Counted from the first letter of the stretch, positions 1 through 11,655 are shown. The stretch: 64,000 nt of DNA from Strongylocentrotus purpuratus (GCF_000002235.5 NW_022145613.1:8177929-8241928); one strand, 5' to 3'. Numbers and translations are program-made. Notes: a model not told the origin generated them from the sequence alone.

Positions 1-2866
1 TAAACCTTTAGAATCATCTTCAGACATGCATTTCAAATGACATAATTCCTGATTAAAAGAAGGCTTAGAATTTCATGGATTGATGCTCGTACAAAACCAG
101 TCACGCCCCTCTACCTATGTAATAATTCATCTAGTTTCATGCACATTGATCTGCAATGATTCCCCGTCCAGGAATGCCAGTTTGAATCCCGTGGGATCTT
201 TGGTCATTTTATGCCTGTCTGATAGCATTCCCTACTCTCATTAATCCAAAGATAATCTGGAGATAATCTAGTATCGACTCAATCTGTCTGACTCATGATG
301 CTGCTAGGTAATGTTGGTCTCTAGGTTACCCTTTATTGATCCACTGTATCATGTCTGCCCTTCGAGGAGAAGGTAGGTGGATGAAAGGTCACATCGTGTG
401 TGCATCCTTTTCTGTATCCTTCAGAGCTTTTCTCACATAGAGACCATAGCTATATTTAACCTTTATCTCTCTTGCAACAGGACTCCTACTGGTTTAAAGA
501 GTATACTTTAAAATGCTGAAATAAACCAGATCAATTAGACTGTAACACTAATGTCACCTCATGCACCACCAGTAATCCTTATTTGTTGTAGACATGTTTT
601 TTGTGTGTGTGCTACCAGGTCTCCCTATGCTCTCATAATTTCCATGTAAGTTCAAGAAATTATGTTTTCAAAACTGTTTATAGAGACCTAAGTTTTGAAA
701 ACTTATTTTTGGGTAATATCTGAAAAATCATACATGTTGGGTTCAAGTGGGGTGCAATTTCTGCAAGTAGAAGGCTGCATAGAGAACACTACTTATAGAA
801 TAGTATCTCAATGTGGTATGAGAGACATATCATGGGCTAAGATCAGAGGTATCAATTTAAACTTTATGAAAATCAGATCATATCACATGGAGATGATGGA
901 TGGGAACATTTTCTTTTTTCTTCAAAAGTGCAACATGTGGGGAAAATGGAATAAAAGAAAAGATCTAGTGATAGGACATAGAGAAGATAACATGAAACGG
1001 ATCTAGAGTGGAAACTATAAAAGGAAGGTTGGTGTCACGGGAGACAGAAAAATCAAGCTGAGAAGGAAGAGGAAAACAGGTGGATAGAAGAAAAGGAGGA
1101 TAGATTAAGGGAATATACTGAACTCCACAGATCTCAAAGGATAAACGCAGCATTTGTATGATTTCTTTCAAGATTTCAACTAATGATGGCATTACACCCT
1201 AAACGCGGCTTTATTTGCTAAATGAAGCCATTTTATGCTTCACTTATGTGACAAGGACTAGACCTGTCAAATAACTTTTTTATATCCAGTTTCAATGGGG
1301 AGATTGTGAAATACCTTTGTACATTATGTAGCCTTTTCAAGAATATTTAAAAGGAAGAAGGGCATTTAAACCATTTCCCCCACCCACACATGTAAAGATA
1401 GAAAGACATTATAAAAAGGGGAGCCTGTGACCCCTACATGTATGTTCCTTTTTGCAAACCATTGTTGAAAAAGGAGCATAGCAACACTTTTCAAAATCTA
1501 CAGATTTTAGGCTAGAAAAATATGATTTTAAAATGACACTAAAGATTAATAGAAATGACAGGGCAGAAGGAAACAGTTTAGAAGAAGGAGAAATTAACTT
1601 AAAGTTGAGGTCAGACAAAAGAGTGAAATTAACAAAATATGAAATAAAACAAAAAAGATATGACAGAGATGAAAGACAGGGGAAGAGGAAGAGAGATAGA
1701 GAGAAGGAGGGTGGTATGATATATATACTGTATATATAAAATGGCTAAATGTGAGATCTTAATAAACATTTTCCTTGTGTAGCTTGAGCTCTGTGAAACA
1801 TATATGAGTGTTTTCTGCTTTTGGGTTTTGATGCATCTATTTGCGTGGTTAAGATAGCAACTATTTCTATCCATTTGAACCCTGGAAAATAACCCAAATT
1901 ATGCTTTTCTAACAAACACTTTTAACAGAAAGAAAAGTTTGAATACATCAATGTGAGTCTAGAGCTCTCATAGTGCAAGCAAGGTTTTATATCGCCATAA
2001 AAGTCATTATGATAAATTACTGTTATTTAGATGACAACAGTGGCCTTAGAATGGCCTCTTTATCCCAGGCAGTTGTATAACTATTTTGTAACAAGGAGAT
2101 AATTTTCCGGCATTGGGCACAAATCGCTAGAGGCTGAAATTTTGTTTTGGTATGTGCGTAGTTATGAATACACTCTATAGGAAATTAAATGACAGTTGAT
2201 CTCTAGCTCATCTGACATACTTTATTTGAATTCAATTGATTCTCACCGCCTTTATGAGCGGCTACGAAGGCCAGACTCTTGCCCTGGGATGGTCTTTTTG
2301 TGCTGTTTATGTCTGCCTTTTCAGAACACGAGATTTAATTGGGATTTTCGGTAGCTCTTATCTGTCATTCTATGTGAATGAGACAAGTATCTGTTAATCC
2401 TGAAGGTCGCTTTGCCCTGTTTCACCCATGCCAATTGCATGGTTGTGACAAGAAACGCTGCATATTTCATGTGCAGACTAAGCTGGCCTATTCCTAAATA
2501 CTTTCAAATTCCCAAAATGATACCCACAACATATCATTCATGATGATTTGAGAGGAAATTTTTCTCATCTGTATGGGGCTCGAAGGGCATTAACTCTGTG
2601 TTCAAATGAAATACGAACTATGGCCCATGGGGCTTTAAAAAGTTGATGTGACCTTGATTTGTAGAAAAATATGTGAATATTTATGTCTCAGGTAATACAG
2701 CCAATAGGCCCATTTACACATTTAAAACACCATTTTGAAAAATTGTCTATTTTTGGACTGTCTATGGCACTACTGGAAAAACCATCTACACAGCGAAAAT
2801 CATGTATAATATTGTTATAATGTATAATATTGTCATAATGCTAAATATATTATGGTTAACATTACT
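1..2866. other. No gene recognised; unique AT-rich sequence
   Basis: The longest frames are about 100 codons, lack family motifs and overlap purine-rich sequence (about 1533-1735). At 2804-2839 an 18-bp AT-rich word is repeated twice. The segment 2200-2480 is less AT-rich and of balanced composition, so it could be a conserved noncoding element, but that needs a cross-species alignment. I see no RNA gene or mobile element. Confidence 0.5.
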
Positions 2867-2867
2867 T

Positions 2868-2932
2868 TGGATTTTTTTAAGCGCTTAGAAACAGAAAGGC
2901 ATTTTATAAATGTGATAATAATAATAAATAGG
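2868..2932 (+). repeat. SINE 3'-tail-like fragment with (AAT)n
   Basis: The stretch contains a TAAGCGCTTAGA word, then a short AT-rich piece and an AATAATAATAA tail. The same organisation (AAGCGCTTAGAGATGGCATT, then an ATT repeat) ends the fuller SINE at 32431-32776. It is probably a 5'-truncated or decayed copy. Confidence 0.4.
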
Positions 2933-2958
2933 GAGATTGACAGAGGGAGTGAGAGGAA

Positions 2959-2973
2959 TGGGGGGGGGGGGGG
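2959..2973. repeat. Poly-G run
   Basis: An uninterrupted G run of about 15 bases lies between purine-rich sequence and ordinary AT-rich DNA. Its exact length may be a sequencing estimate. Confidence 0.8.
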
Positions 2974-3832
2974 TGAACTCGTTCTATTTTACCCCATGTG
3001 ATTGCAGTCTTATCTGAGGATAATGGTTCAAGCCTTTGAAATCTTATTGAAAAGATCATGGAACAAATGATTAAAATAACTGATTGATGGCAGCATGCTA
3101 AGGAAGCCAAATTGATTTTTTTTTAGAAATGGGGATGGTTTCAAGGATATTGGGAAGCCAGAGGAAAAAAAATCTCCACTCCTTCAAACTTATAAAAAGC
3201 AAGTGGGTGTGAAGGGTATGAAGACACCAAAATGCTGATAATTGTAAATAAAACCATCTTACATGTAAATGTATGCCAGTTCTTTGAATGAAAATAAGCG
3301 TAGTGAAAACGAAAGACTCACTGACACTAATCTCAACCATTTGTTTCGTAAAATAATACTAGATTAAGAAAGAAAACCAGATTGGGGCAACATTTCAAAC
3401 ATCATTAATTCTTTGTTGGGTGTTTCCCAAGGACACCATCAGTTGATTTTAGTATTTTTAGGGAGACTAACCCCACATACTCTTCCGCAAGCAGTCGAGA
3501 TGCAATTATATTTTGTCTGGGGTGCCTTCATCAGTTTGGACAGATGTAGGCCCTTGACATCGCTTTTGGCTTCCTCTTTTCAAGTTTTTGAAGGGTGTGC
3601 ATTTTATGCTGTAGAATGGATCCTAGCTTTGTTGGCAATTTTAGCATTGTTTTGATGTTTTATTTGAAGTTTACTTCTAGTACTCCATGAGAGTGATAGA
3701 GAGGATATAAGAGATATAAAAGATAGAGAAAGAGAGGGGGGGGGGTGGGTGGTGGGAGTTACCGACAGACATTTTCAATGTTTTTTATGCAGCTAAAGGT
3801 ATAAATTGAAAGTAATATTTTGAAAGAAAGAT

Positions 3833-3833
<1 letters not shown>

Positions 3834-3892
<59 letters not shown>
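3834..3892. repeat. (GA)n microsatellite
   Basis: A pure AG dinucleotide run of about 50 bases follows GAAA-rich purine sequence. A G-rich purine tract lies just upstream at 3690-3760. The surrounding 2974-4500 shows no gene. Confidence 0.95.
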
Positions 3893-3893
<1 letters not shown>

Positions 3894-4500
3894 AAGGAAT
3901 ACCATATTAGAAACTTTGAAAGGGAATAAAAACAAAAAGTAGAAAAGGAAATCAAGCCACGAAGAGCAAAAGGAGAGTGATGAACATGAGAAGAACGAGA
4001 CGAGGGGGCAGAGATAATTGGATACGCTGATGAAAATTAGATCAATTGATCATTATCTGCGTTGGTGATTGATGATTTATGAATGATGACGATAGCTCAC
4101 CACAATGTAGTAATGTATAGGCAGAATGATACAAAAAAAAACCATGGCGACATGAAACTCTGCTAAAAACTGCACATTTTAAGTCACTTTGAATGAATGT
4201 CTTATTTCCAAATGTTAGCTGTTACAGGATGAAATTCTTGAATGGTTTAATTCAGCACACCAAAACTGGTAATACTATACACATATGTAACCCTCAGCTG
4301 ATAGGCTTGACAATTTTCATTATCCAAAAATGAAAGATTGATTCTCAACAAAACCTCATTACATACTAGTTTTTTCACTGATGATTTTGCCAAATAAATT
4401 GCAAGGTAACAGATTACCATTTAAGATATATAATCAGAAAAGTTTTGATTAATCCAGAGGAGAGGAAAACCTGAAAATGAAAGCAAGTCTGAACTTATAA

Positions 4501-4542
4501 AGTAGGCTTGCGGGTGCACCATGTGTGAGAGAGAGAGAGAGG
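4501..4542 (+). mobile_element. Solo end of GA-carrying inverted-repeat element
   Basis: The sequence begins AGTAGGCTTGCGGGTGCACC and runs through ATGTGTGAGAG into a short (GA)n run. It matches, essentially base for base, the terminal repeat of the two-ended element at 29283-29450. No opposite end is visible nearby, so this is a half copy or a solo terminus. Confidence 0.6.
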
Positions 4543-4720
4543 ACTGGTAACTTATTTCCAAATTTCACTCCTCATTACATATTCCTAGGATTTTTTGCTG
4601 CATATACACTTTGAAAGTATAATGTAAAGTTCAGCTAAACTGTTTCCAAATAGTAATGCAATGAAGCACAAGCAAGTCAAATTTATGATAATGAATTACA
4701 TAGAGTTGCACAAAGCTTTT

Positions 4721-4829
4721 AAATCAATGTACTTTGTGAACTAGTTTTAGGATGTTGAAAAATGGCTTATTTGTACACATTAAAAACAAATTCAACATCC
4801 TAAAACTAGTTCACAAAATACATTGATTT
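4721..4829. repeat. Near-perfect long hairpin
   Basis: A left arm of about 38 bases (4721-4758) is almost exactly the reverse complement of 4791-4829. Both arms contain GAACTAGTTTTAGGATGTTG or its complement. The loop is about 32 bases. This is a MITE-like or slippage-derived inverted repeat that could fold as a hairpin if transcribed. I identified no target-site duplication. Confidence 0.8.
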
Positions 4830-5342
4830 GCTTTAGTTTTTGTTAAGTCTGCTTATTATCTTGAAAAATCTTTTAACAGATGTTCTTTGACTTGGCTTAT
4901 TAAATTATTGTAATTCAATTATTATTCCTCCATGTCAAATTCTATATTTCTCATATGTTGATTGTACATGTACTGGAGACATTTGGAGAAAAAAAAAATG
5001 TTGCAATCAACCTCTGAGCTGGGAGCAGATACAAGGATAGATAGATAGGTACCAGTATTGTTATTGACAAGGTCATACAATACTGACTCATTTTAGTTTT
5101 TCTCTGCCTGCTTTAAAGAATTTATATTGCATGGTCGGTATTTGATATATCCCATGAACTTTTTGCATTGAAAGCAAACAAGGTCAATGTCTTAGGTACA
5201 TGATCATATCATATTGAAACAAAATAATTGTAGATTTGTACTTCTTTTTGACAAAGCTTGTTGAAGATCGCAGCATGGTAGATTGGTCATTAGAATGGCA
5301 TGACAGATACATGTATACCTTTGCAGGCAGTTAAGATGGAGC

Positions 5343-5367
5343 GGGGGGGGGGGGGGGGGGGGGGGGG
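5343..5367. repeat. 25-base poly-G run in a purine tract
   Basis: A 25-base G run starts a nearly pure purine tract that continues to about 5560 (GGGA, GGAA and GAAA words, plus a second G run near 5449-5457). It can form G-quadruplex or triplex structures. The proline- and serine-rich reverse-strand frames here are read from this tract and are not genes. Confidence 0.9.
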
Positions 5368-5560
5368 TTGAGAATGGGAGGGAGAGAGAGTTAGAGGGAG
5401 GAAGAAAGCTGGGAGAAAGAGAGGGAAGGTAGAGGGAGGGAAGGGAGGGGGGGGGGGAAGAGGGAGAAGAGATGACGGAAGAAGGATAAGGAGCACGGTG
5501 GAGAAAGATGAAAAGGGAGGAGAGGAAGGTTAGAAAGAAAGTTAGGAAGAAAAGGCGAGA

Positions 5561-6257
5561 TGGAGATTCTCCATTCATCCAGGGTTCCTTGGCATCTGTT
5601 CACAGTATAGTTGTTTCCACGCTACAGATCAAAGTGTCAATCTTGGGAAATCCACTCCACGATTCACTTAAGTTTTCAAACGTCTCCACAGGAAGAAACA
5701 ATCCCACGCTGAAACGTCCACAAACTGCGCAAAAACAAATATATCCCAGATCAACTTGACAAGCAATACTTTGCTACTTTATTCAATCTGAACAATTTGT
5801 TTTCTTTCGTTACAAGTGGGCTTTCTTCACAATGCAAGGTTTGATTAAATAGATTTTCATCTGTTATATGTGACATTTTGCTCTTTCACTATTCAGTCTT
5901 CCTATGTGGGAGTTATATGTCTCTGCTCAGGATCCTGTGTCTATACTGTTACTGAATGTTCGTCTAACTTGATTTAGATTTGATGGTTGAGACGGACATG
6001 TTGCCTCAGTGGGATGAGAAAAAGATGAGAAAAAGTCAAGTTTGATGTATTCAAGGTTAAATGTCTGCTTCAAGGTATACAGCATTGTAGGTCATGGTCA
6101 TAGATTTGATGACAATATGTATTTCCTCAGTTTATCAAAACAGTAAGATCAGAACAAAGGGGACAATAAGAGAGAATGAGATTGGCAGACAGATATGAAT
6201 AATAGAGAGAGTTTGGGAAAAGAGTTCTAGAAAGAGATAGATATACTTGTCCTACAG

Positions 6258-6258
<1 letters not shown>
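5561..6258. other. No gene recognised
   Basis: Ordinary unique sequence lies between two purine tracts. The frames are short and show no family similarity. Confidence 0.5.
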
Positions 6259-6299
<41 letters not shown>

Positions 6300-6450
6300 A
6301 AGAAAGAGAAAGACAAAAAGGGAAAGGGAGAAATAGAGAAAGAGAAGAAAGAGAAAAAGAGAGAAAGAGAGAAAGAGAGAAGAGAGAGAGAGAACGAGAG
6401 AGAGAGAAAGAGAAAAGAGAGAAAGAGAGAAAGAGAGAGAGAGAAAGAGA
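6259..6450. repeat. (GA)n / GAAA purine tract
   Basis: About 190 bases are almost purely purine: a pure GA run at about 6259-6294, then GAAA, GGGA and GAGA variants. It is read on the reverse strand as serine/leucine/phenylalanine-rich low-complexity peptides, which I do not accept as genes. Confidence 0.95.
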
Positions 6451-6866
6451 GTGGGGGATGAAGATACTTCAAGAAAGAATGAGCAACCGGGAATGAGATT
6501 GCGTCGTCCATGTAAGACAAACAAGCTAAGGAAGTATCAAATCATAGTAATAGTGTCAATATAACCCCAGTTTATCATCTGCCACCCCACCCTCCCTTTA
6601 TTAGGCTAATAAACCTCACCGTCAAATAATCATTATTTCTTAAATGTATGTATCAGAAATCCATTATGTGTTTCAAAAGAGCATTATGTGCACATTATTA
6701 TCTCAAACAGACAGGAAATAGAAGAATTAGGCTTATCTTGTCACCAGCTCATAACTTGCTTTCCTGTCCCCATTAGTTTTTGACCTACTTCTTCCTCCTT
6801 TCCATGTATCCCTCCCCCCTCCTTATGTTCCATATCCAAGACTCCCTTGGAACATGGAATACAACG

Positions 6867-6937
6867 TTAAAGATAAAGTTGAGTTCTGGTAATGTAATGC
6901 GATTGCATTGTGAAACAAACAGTTTGGAAGCAATTGG
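6867..6937 (+). mobile_element. TTAA-MITE family, 5' fragment
   Basis: It starts TTAAAGATAAAGTTGAGTTC and continues with ATGCGATTGCATTGTGAAA, the conserved left end of the MITE family seen whole at 31171-31561. The rest of the element is missing, so this is a truncated copy. Confidence 0.7.
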
Positions 6938-7546
6938 GAGAGGTTGTGTTTTTACATATTACGATTGATGTCTACTATCTGATTTTGAAAAACAAAGTGA
7001 TTATACATACCAATTGTAACCATGTTTACAGCACGTAAACACACATGAAGAAGCAACCGGTGGCTATAGCCTCTACATACGATGACGCCATCAAGTCGTC
7101 TTCTGTTTTTCGTGAGATTATTTCCCTGTTTTGATGCTCTTGAATTCAAGCTTTCAAACAATTATTTCTCCTCTGCATGACACTTTTTGAGCAAATAATA
7201 GCAATTACTGTACATTCTATGGCTCATAAGTTTCAGTTTGATATGGTATGATTTATCCATTCCATTTTTCAGTTTGGTATGCAGAGTCCATCCAGTTTCA
7301 TTAAATAAAAAAAGTTGATTCGTACCTTTAAAGTTCAACAGCAAACATTGCATTCTGTCTTGTATCATAGGCATTGGGAATTTGGGAATCACATAAGTGG
7401 TGATTATCATGGTAATAACTTTCAATCTCGGGAGTAATTGGCAACATCTTCTGGTTATCAGTATTTTCATTAGTTTATAATGATCCAGACAACATTCCAC
7501 TGTTTTGAGGTCCATCAAGCCCTCTGAATCAAATTTAATTTAATAA
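6938..7546. other. No gene recognised
   Basis: A reverse-strand frame of 118 codons (7162-7518) has ordinary composition but no motif that I recognise, and no start context or splice sites to support it. I leave it uncalled. Confidence 0.45.
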
Positions 7547-9256
7547 TAGGCGCATTTATACTGTCAAATACTTCATTTTGAAAAGTCGCGTATTTCGCGC
7601 AGCCGTTTACACTTGTGCGGAAACATCACCGACTGAAAAGCTCAGTGATGTTTAGGCGCGTTTCAGTTGGTAATGCGCATGCGCGGCACTCCGATGCAAA
7701 CACTTTCCTCTTTCAAATCTTTCCTTGTTATTCTTTGTTTTTCCTTCTATCACCTTCTCTTATGTTATTCTTTATCACTTCCTTCTATCACTTTCTCTTT
7801 CTGTGTTTCCTTATGTTATTCTTTATTACTTCCTTTTATCACCTTCTCTTATGTTATTCTTTGTTTTTTAATCATTCTATCACTTTCTCTTTCTGTCTTT
7901 CCTTATGTTATTCTTTGTTTCTTCCTTCTATCCCCTTCTCTTATATTATTCTTTGTTTTTTATCATTCTATCACTCCCTCTTTCTGTGTTTCCTTATGTT
8001 ATTCTTTGTTTCTTCCTTCTATCACCTTCTCTTATGTTATTCTTTATCACTTCCTTCTATCACTTTCTCTTTCTGTGTTTCCTTATGTTATTCTTTATTT
8101 CTTCCTTTTATCACCTTCTCTTATGTTATTCTCTGTTTTTAATCATTCTATCACTTTCTCTTTCTGTCTTTCCTTATGTTATTCTTTGTTTCTTCCTTCT
8201 ATCACCTTCTCTTATATTATTCTTTGTTTTTTATCATTCTATCACTCCCTCTTTCTGTGTTTCCTTATGTTATTCTTTGTTTCTTCCTTCTATCACCTTC
8301 TCTTATGTTATTCTTTGTTTTTTATCATTCTATCACTCCCTCTTTCTGTGTTTCCTTATGTTATTCTTTGTTTCTTCCTTCTATCACCTTCTCTTTCTGT
8401 CTTTCCTTATGTTATTCTTTGTTTCTTCCTTCTATCACCTTCGCTTTCTGTCCTTCCTTATGTTATTCTTCGTTTCTTCCTTCTATCACCTTGTCTTATG
8501 TTATTCTTTGTTTCTTCCTTATATCACTTTCTCTTTCTGTCTTTCCTTATGTTATTCTTTATTTCTTCCTTTTATCACTTTCCTTATGTTATTCTTTATT
8601 TCTTCCTTCTATCACTTTCTCTTTCTGTCTTTCCTTATGTTATTCTTTATTTCGTCCTTCTATCACTTTCTCTTTCTGTCTTTCCTTATGTTATTCTTTG
8701 TTTCTTCCTTCTATCACTTTCTCTTTCTGTCTTTCCTTATGTTATTCTTTATTTCTTCCTTCTATCACTTTCTCTTTCTGTCTTTCTTTATGTTATTCTT
8801 TATTTCTTCCTTCTATCACTTTCTCTTCCTGTCTCTCCTTATGTTATTCTTTGTTTCTTCCTTCTATTACTTTCTCTTTCTGTCTATCCTTATGTTATTC
8901 TTTGTTTCTTCCTTCTATCACTTTCTCTTTCTGTCTATCCTTATGTTATTCTTAGTTTCTTCCTTCTGTCACCTTCTCTTATGTTATTCTTTGTATTAAT
9001 CGTTCTATCATTGTCTTCAAAAGGACGACATCTAGCCCCGCTCCTCAAGTCACTTTACCTAACATCGCGATGTTACAACTGCGAGCGTTTATACTTGCCA
9101 AACACGCCAAAACACGCCAAAAGATCACACTTCGTTTTGGAATGTTTGGGGCTTGGCGTTTCTGCCGGTAAAGCGTAGTTGCCCTTGGTAACATCGCGGC
9201 CAGGCTCCGGTTTGGCATTTTTTGGCGTGTTTGGAAGACAGTGTAAATGCCCCTAA
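7547..9256. mobile_element. TA-flanked TIR element carrying a 51-bp minisatellite
   Basis: The ends are inverted repeats. The left end is GGCGCATTTATACTGTC (from about 7549); the right end is GACAGTGTAAATGCCCC (to about 9254). Each is flanked by TA, which fits a TA target duplication. The interior has GC-richer flanks, with a perfect NRF1-type palindrome TGCGCATGCGCG at 7674-7685 and repeated CCAAACACGCC words near 9100. The bulk is the minisatellite at 7722-8998. No transposase is present, so it would be non-autonomous. The superfamily is unassigned; TA duplications are typical of Tc1/mariner-like elements but not exclusive to them. Confidence 0.6.
7722..8998 (+). repeat. 51-bp minisatellite array (about 25 units)
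   Basis: The unit starts CCTTATGTTATTCTTT and continues through CTTCCTTCTATCAC into CTCTTTCTGTCTT. The 3' half of the array (about 8520-8950) is a near-perfect 51-bp ladder; the 5' half mixes shorter unit variants. Because 51 is a multiple of three and the strand is pyrimidine-rich, all three forward frames stay open for 250-500 codons and give 17-residue hydrophobic repeats. That is a property of the repeat, not evidence of a protein. Confidence 0.93.
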
Positions 9257-9604
9257 TGTCGGTGGTTTAATTTGAAAAGATTCACTTGGGAATGTGTGTA
9301 ATGTGGCTGGAAATTATGTTTTGATATATTTAATTGAGATCAAGAGGGAACGATGGAAAGGGTTGTGGAATTCCATAATTAGGAATTATTCTCTGTGGAA
9401 CCTCATCTTCTCTTTCAATAAGATTTTTGTTTTTGTACAAGTCTCAATACCATAATTTTGAAACTTGTGCATGCTCACTTTTGAAGTAAAACTACAGAGA
9501 ATTAAATCAGTGAAATTAAATCATTAGATTTATAGAACAACATTGGTTGATCTGTAGAGAATGATTATTAAAAAAAACATATATGGACAGGTCCAATGTG
9601 GTCA

Positions 9605-9863
9605 TGTGACAGCAGGCGCGTACGCAGGATTTTTTCAAGGGGGGGGTTTTAACATTTATAAATCGGTCCGAAAATTTCGCAACGACTCAGCCAGCCGCTG
9701 AATAAGCGGGGGGGGGGGGGGGGGGGTAAGAGGACACTTTTTTTTTTTTTTTTTTGGTCTCGAAATTTGGAAATTTGACATTTTGCTCCGTTGGGGGGGG
9801 GGTAAGGTCACCTTTTTTAGGTCGGCCATGGGAATAATTTTTTTTTTTTTTTTTTTTTTTAAT

Positions 9864-9899
<36 letters not shown>

Positions 9900-10010
9900 A
9901 AAAGGGGGGGGTTTTAGGTTTTTTTTAGGGGGGTTTACACACAAAAAATTTCCAAAGGGGGGGGTTTAACCCCCCAAACCCCCCCCCCTGCGTACGCGCC
10001 TGTGTGACAG
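9605..10010. mobile_element. hAT-type MITE with 8-bp target duplication
   Basis: The element is at 9613-10002. Its terminal inverted repeats are CAGGCGCGTACGCAGG and CCTGCGTACGCGCCTG, flanked on both sides by the identical octamer TGTGACAG (9605-9612 and 10003-10010). An 8-bp duplication with CA..TG ends is the hAT hallmark. The interior has no coding capacity and consists largely of homopolymers, including a 19-G run (9708-9726) and opposed T and A runs (about 9839-9896). The undamaged duplication suggests recent insertion. Confidence 0.88.
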
Positions 10011-11463
10011 TCATGTGACAGTATACAATCATTACAATGGTATATTTGATGCTTTCTGGCAGCACAGAACCAGTCACTGTTCCTACTGGTGGCAGCGGAT
10101 GTCGAGATTGAATTAGAGATGGATCATTATGATTTTGGGTCAACCTGATTTTCTATAATTGCTCAGATGAATCATTTTAGATTTGTAATTTTAAATTATG
10201 ATGAGGTTTTAGTTTTTATGAATCAGATGGGGGTTCCTGGTAGAAAGATGTTCATTCAACTATACCGCCAGCATGCTTGTAATCATATCAAATGCTCTGG
10301 AGATTTGAGAGAGAGCAAAAGGGCAAATGTTTCTTTGGATTCTGTTTCATATTGCACATTTATTGTTTTAACTGTCTTCATTCCATTTGTATGTTTATGT
10401 TTATGACTCTGCCTTGTATTTTTTGTGTCTGGAGGCCTGGAGCCACAAATCTGTGTTCATCTTCCTCTCTGTTGTAGGATATATCGTTTTCCTTTTCTCC
10501 CTTTAATCAGCCCAAAGAATACCTTTCCTCTTTTTACATTCTAAGGAAAATTTAAAACATGATAAGTAGTTTTTTTCTGTTGTATGTCAGCCTGTATCTA
10601 TCAACAATTCAACATAATTTTGTTTGTTTTTGTTCTCATAGTCTCTTTCTGTCTGTATATTTATCTCTGCACTTTAAGATCTTATACACCTCTATCAATC
10701 GTGGGTATGAATCTATTTCTCTATATTTAAATTTCTGTCTCTATCTCCAATTCTTGATTTCCTTTTTATTCTACTGTCATTCTATCTCCCTTTCTCTTTC
10801 TCTTTCTCTCGTTCAATGTTGTGTAGTTTTATCTATGTGTGCTAGCGCATCTTCAAGGCTCATTATCAGGTGACATGTGTCACCAACATCACATGACTCA
10901 GTGACCCTCAACGCCACCTGACTTGATGACCCTGTATGTCACATGAGCTTTGTTATGATTGTATGAATCATCTGCTGAGAGCCAGAAGGGTGTTAGTGTT
11001 TTATTAATGTGCATTACTTAATCAAGTTAATGTCCTTCTGGCTGAAAGTAGACAGGGCTTTGTTTTGATCTCATCTCAAATATGACGTGAGAGCACAAAA
11101 GCAAGGCCATTTTACCTGATAATCTAGTAACAAAAAGCAGCGCATCTGTATGATATTCATATGCCGGTAGTGAGTGTTTTTTCTAAGAGTTGTCTCAAGG
11201 ACTAATTATGTACAATAATTATGATGCACACATACAAGTATGAGATGTCATACACTAAACATGAGTGCAAATGCAAGTAGACTAGATGACAGACAGATAC
11301 AAATGCTTCTACTCATTTTCTTCCTAAATATTCTATCCTTTTTTTTTTGGGGGGGGGGGTGGGGGTTGTAATCTACACCTCTCCCTCACCTCTCAGTTTA
11401 TGTCTTGCTCTCCTGATTCCTCCATGATATATGATAGAGACTGAGAGGGATAGAGTAGGAGAC

Positions 11464-11467
<4 letters not shown>
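10011..11467. other. No gene recognised; small SINE-like or hairpin traces only
   Basis: Unique AT-rich DNA. At 10980-11045 AGCCAGAAGG and CCTTCTGGCT form opposed ends of a 65-bp stretch; related AGCCAGAAGGGC words recur at 26710 and 26911, which hints at a short dispersed repeat. A G run of about 11 bases sits near 11350. The 10559-10873 frame is pyrimidine-rich low complexity. Confidence 0.45.
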
Positions 11468-11517
<50 letters not shown>

Positions 11518-11570
11518 CAGACAGAGAGACAGAGAGAGAGAGAGAGACAGACACAGAGAGAGATACAGAC

Positions 11571-11609
<39 letters not shown>

Positions 11610-11655
11610 AAGCATGAAAGGGGGAGATAGAAAGGAGAGAGGTCGAGAGAGAGAG
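11468..11655. repeat. (GA)n with (GACA)n interruptions
   Basis: About 190 bases of GA dinucleotides are interspersed with GACAGACA words. It reads as arginine/glutamate-rich on one strand and leucine/serine-rich on the other; neither is a credible protein. Confidence 0.95.

Noticed and set aside
5204-5603. Proline/serine-rich reverse-strand frames of 68-124 codons
   Set aside because: They are read entirely from a purine tract with a 25-G run; all three frames are open for the same trivial reason.
6227-6524. Serine/leucine/phenylalanine-rich frames
   Set aside because: Translation of a (GA)n/(GAAA)n microsatellite; no family signal.
7162-7518. 118-codon reverse-strand frame with ordinary composition
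   Set aside because: No recognised motif, no splice sites or promoter nearby, and length within chance for 64 kb of AT-rich DNA.
7615-9178. Large hydrophobic repeat proteins of 175-503 codons
   Set aside because: The 51-bp unit keeps three frames open at once; the composition is fixed by the repeat and the array lies inside a transposon-like element.
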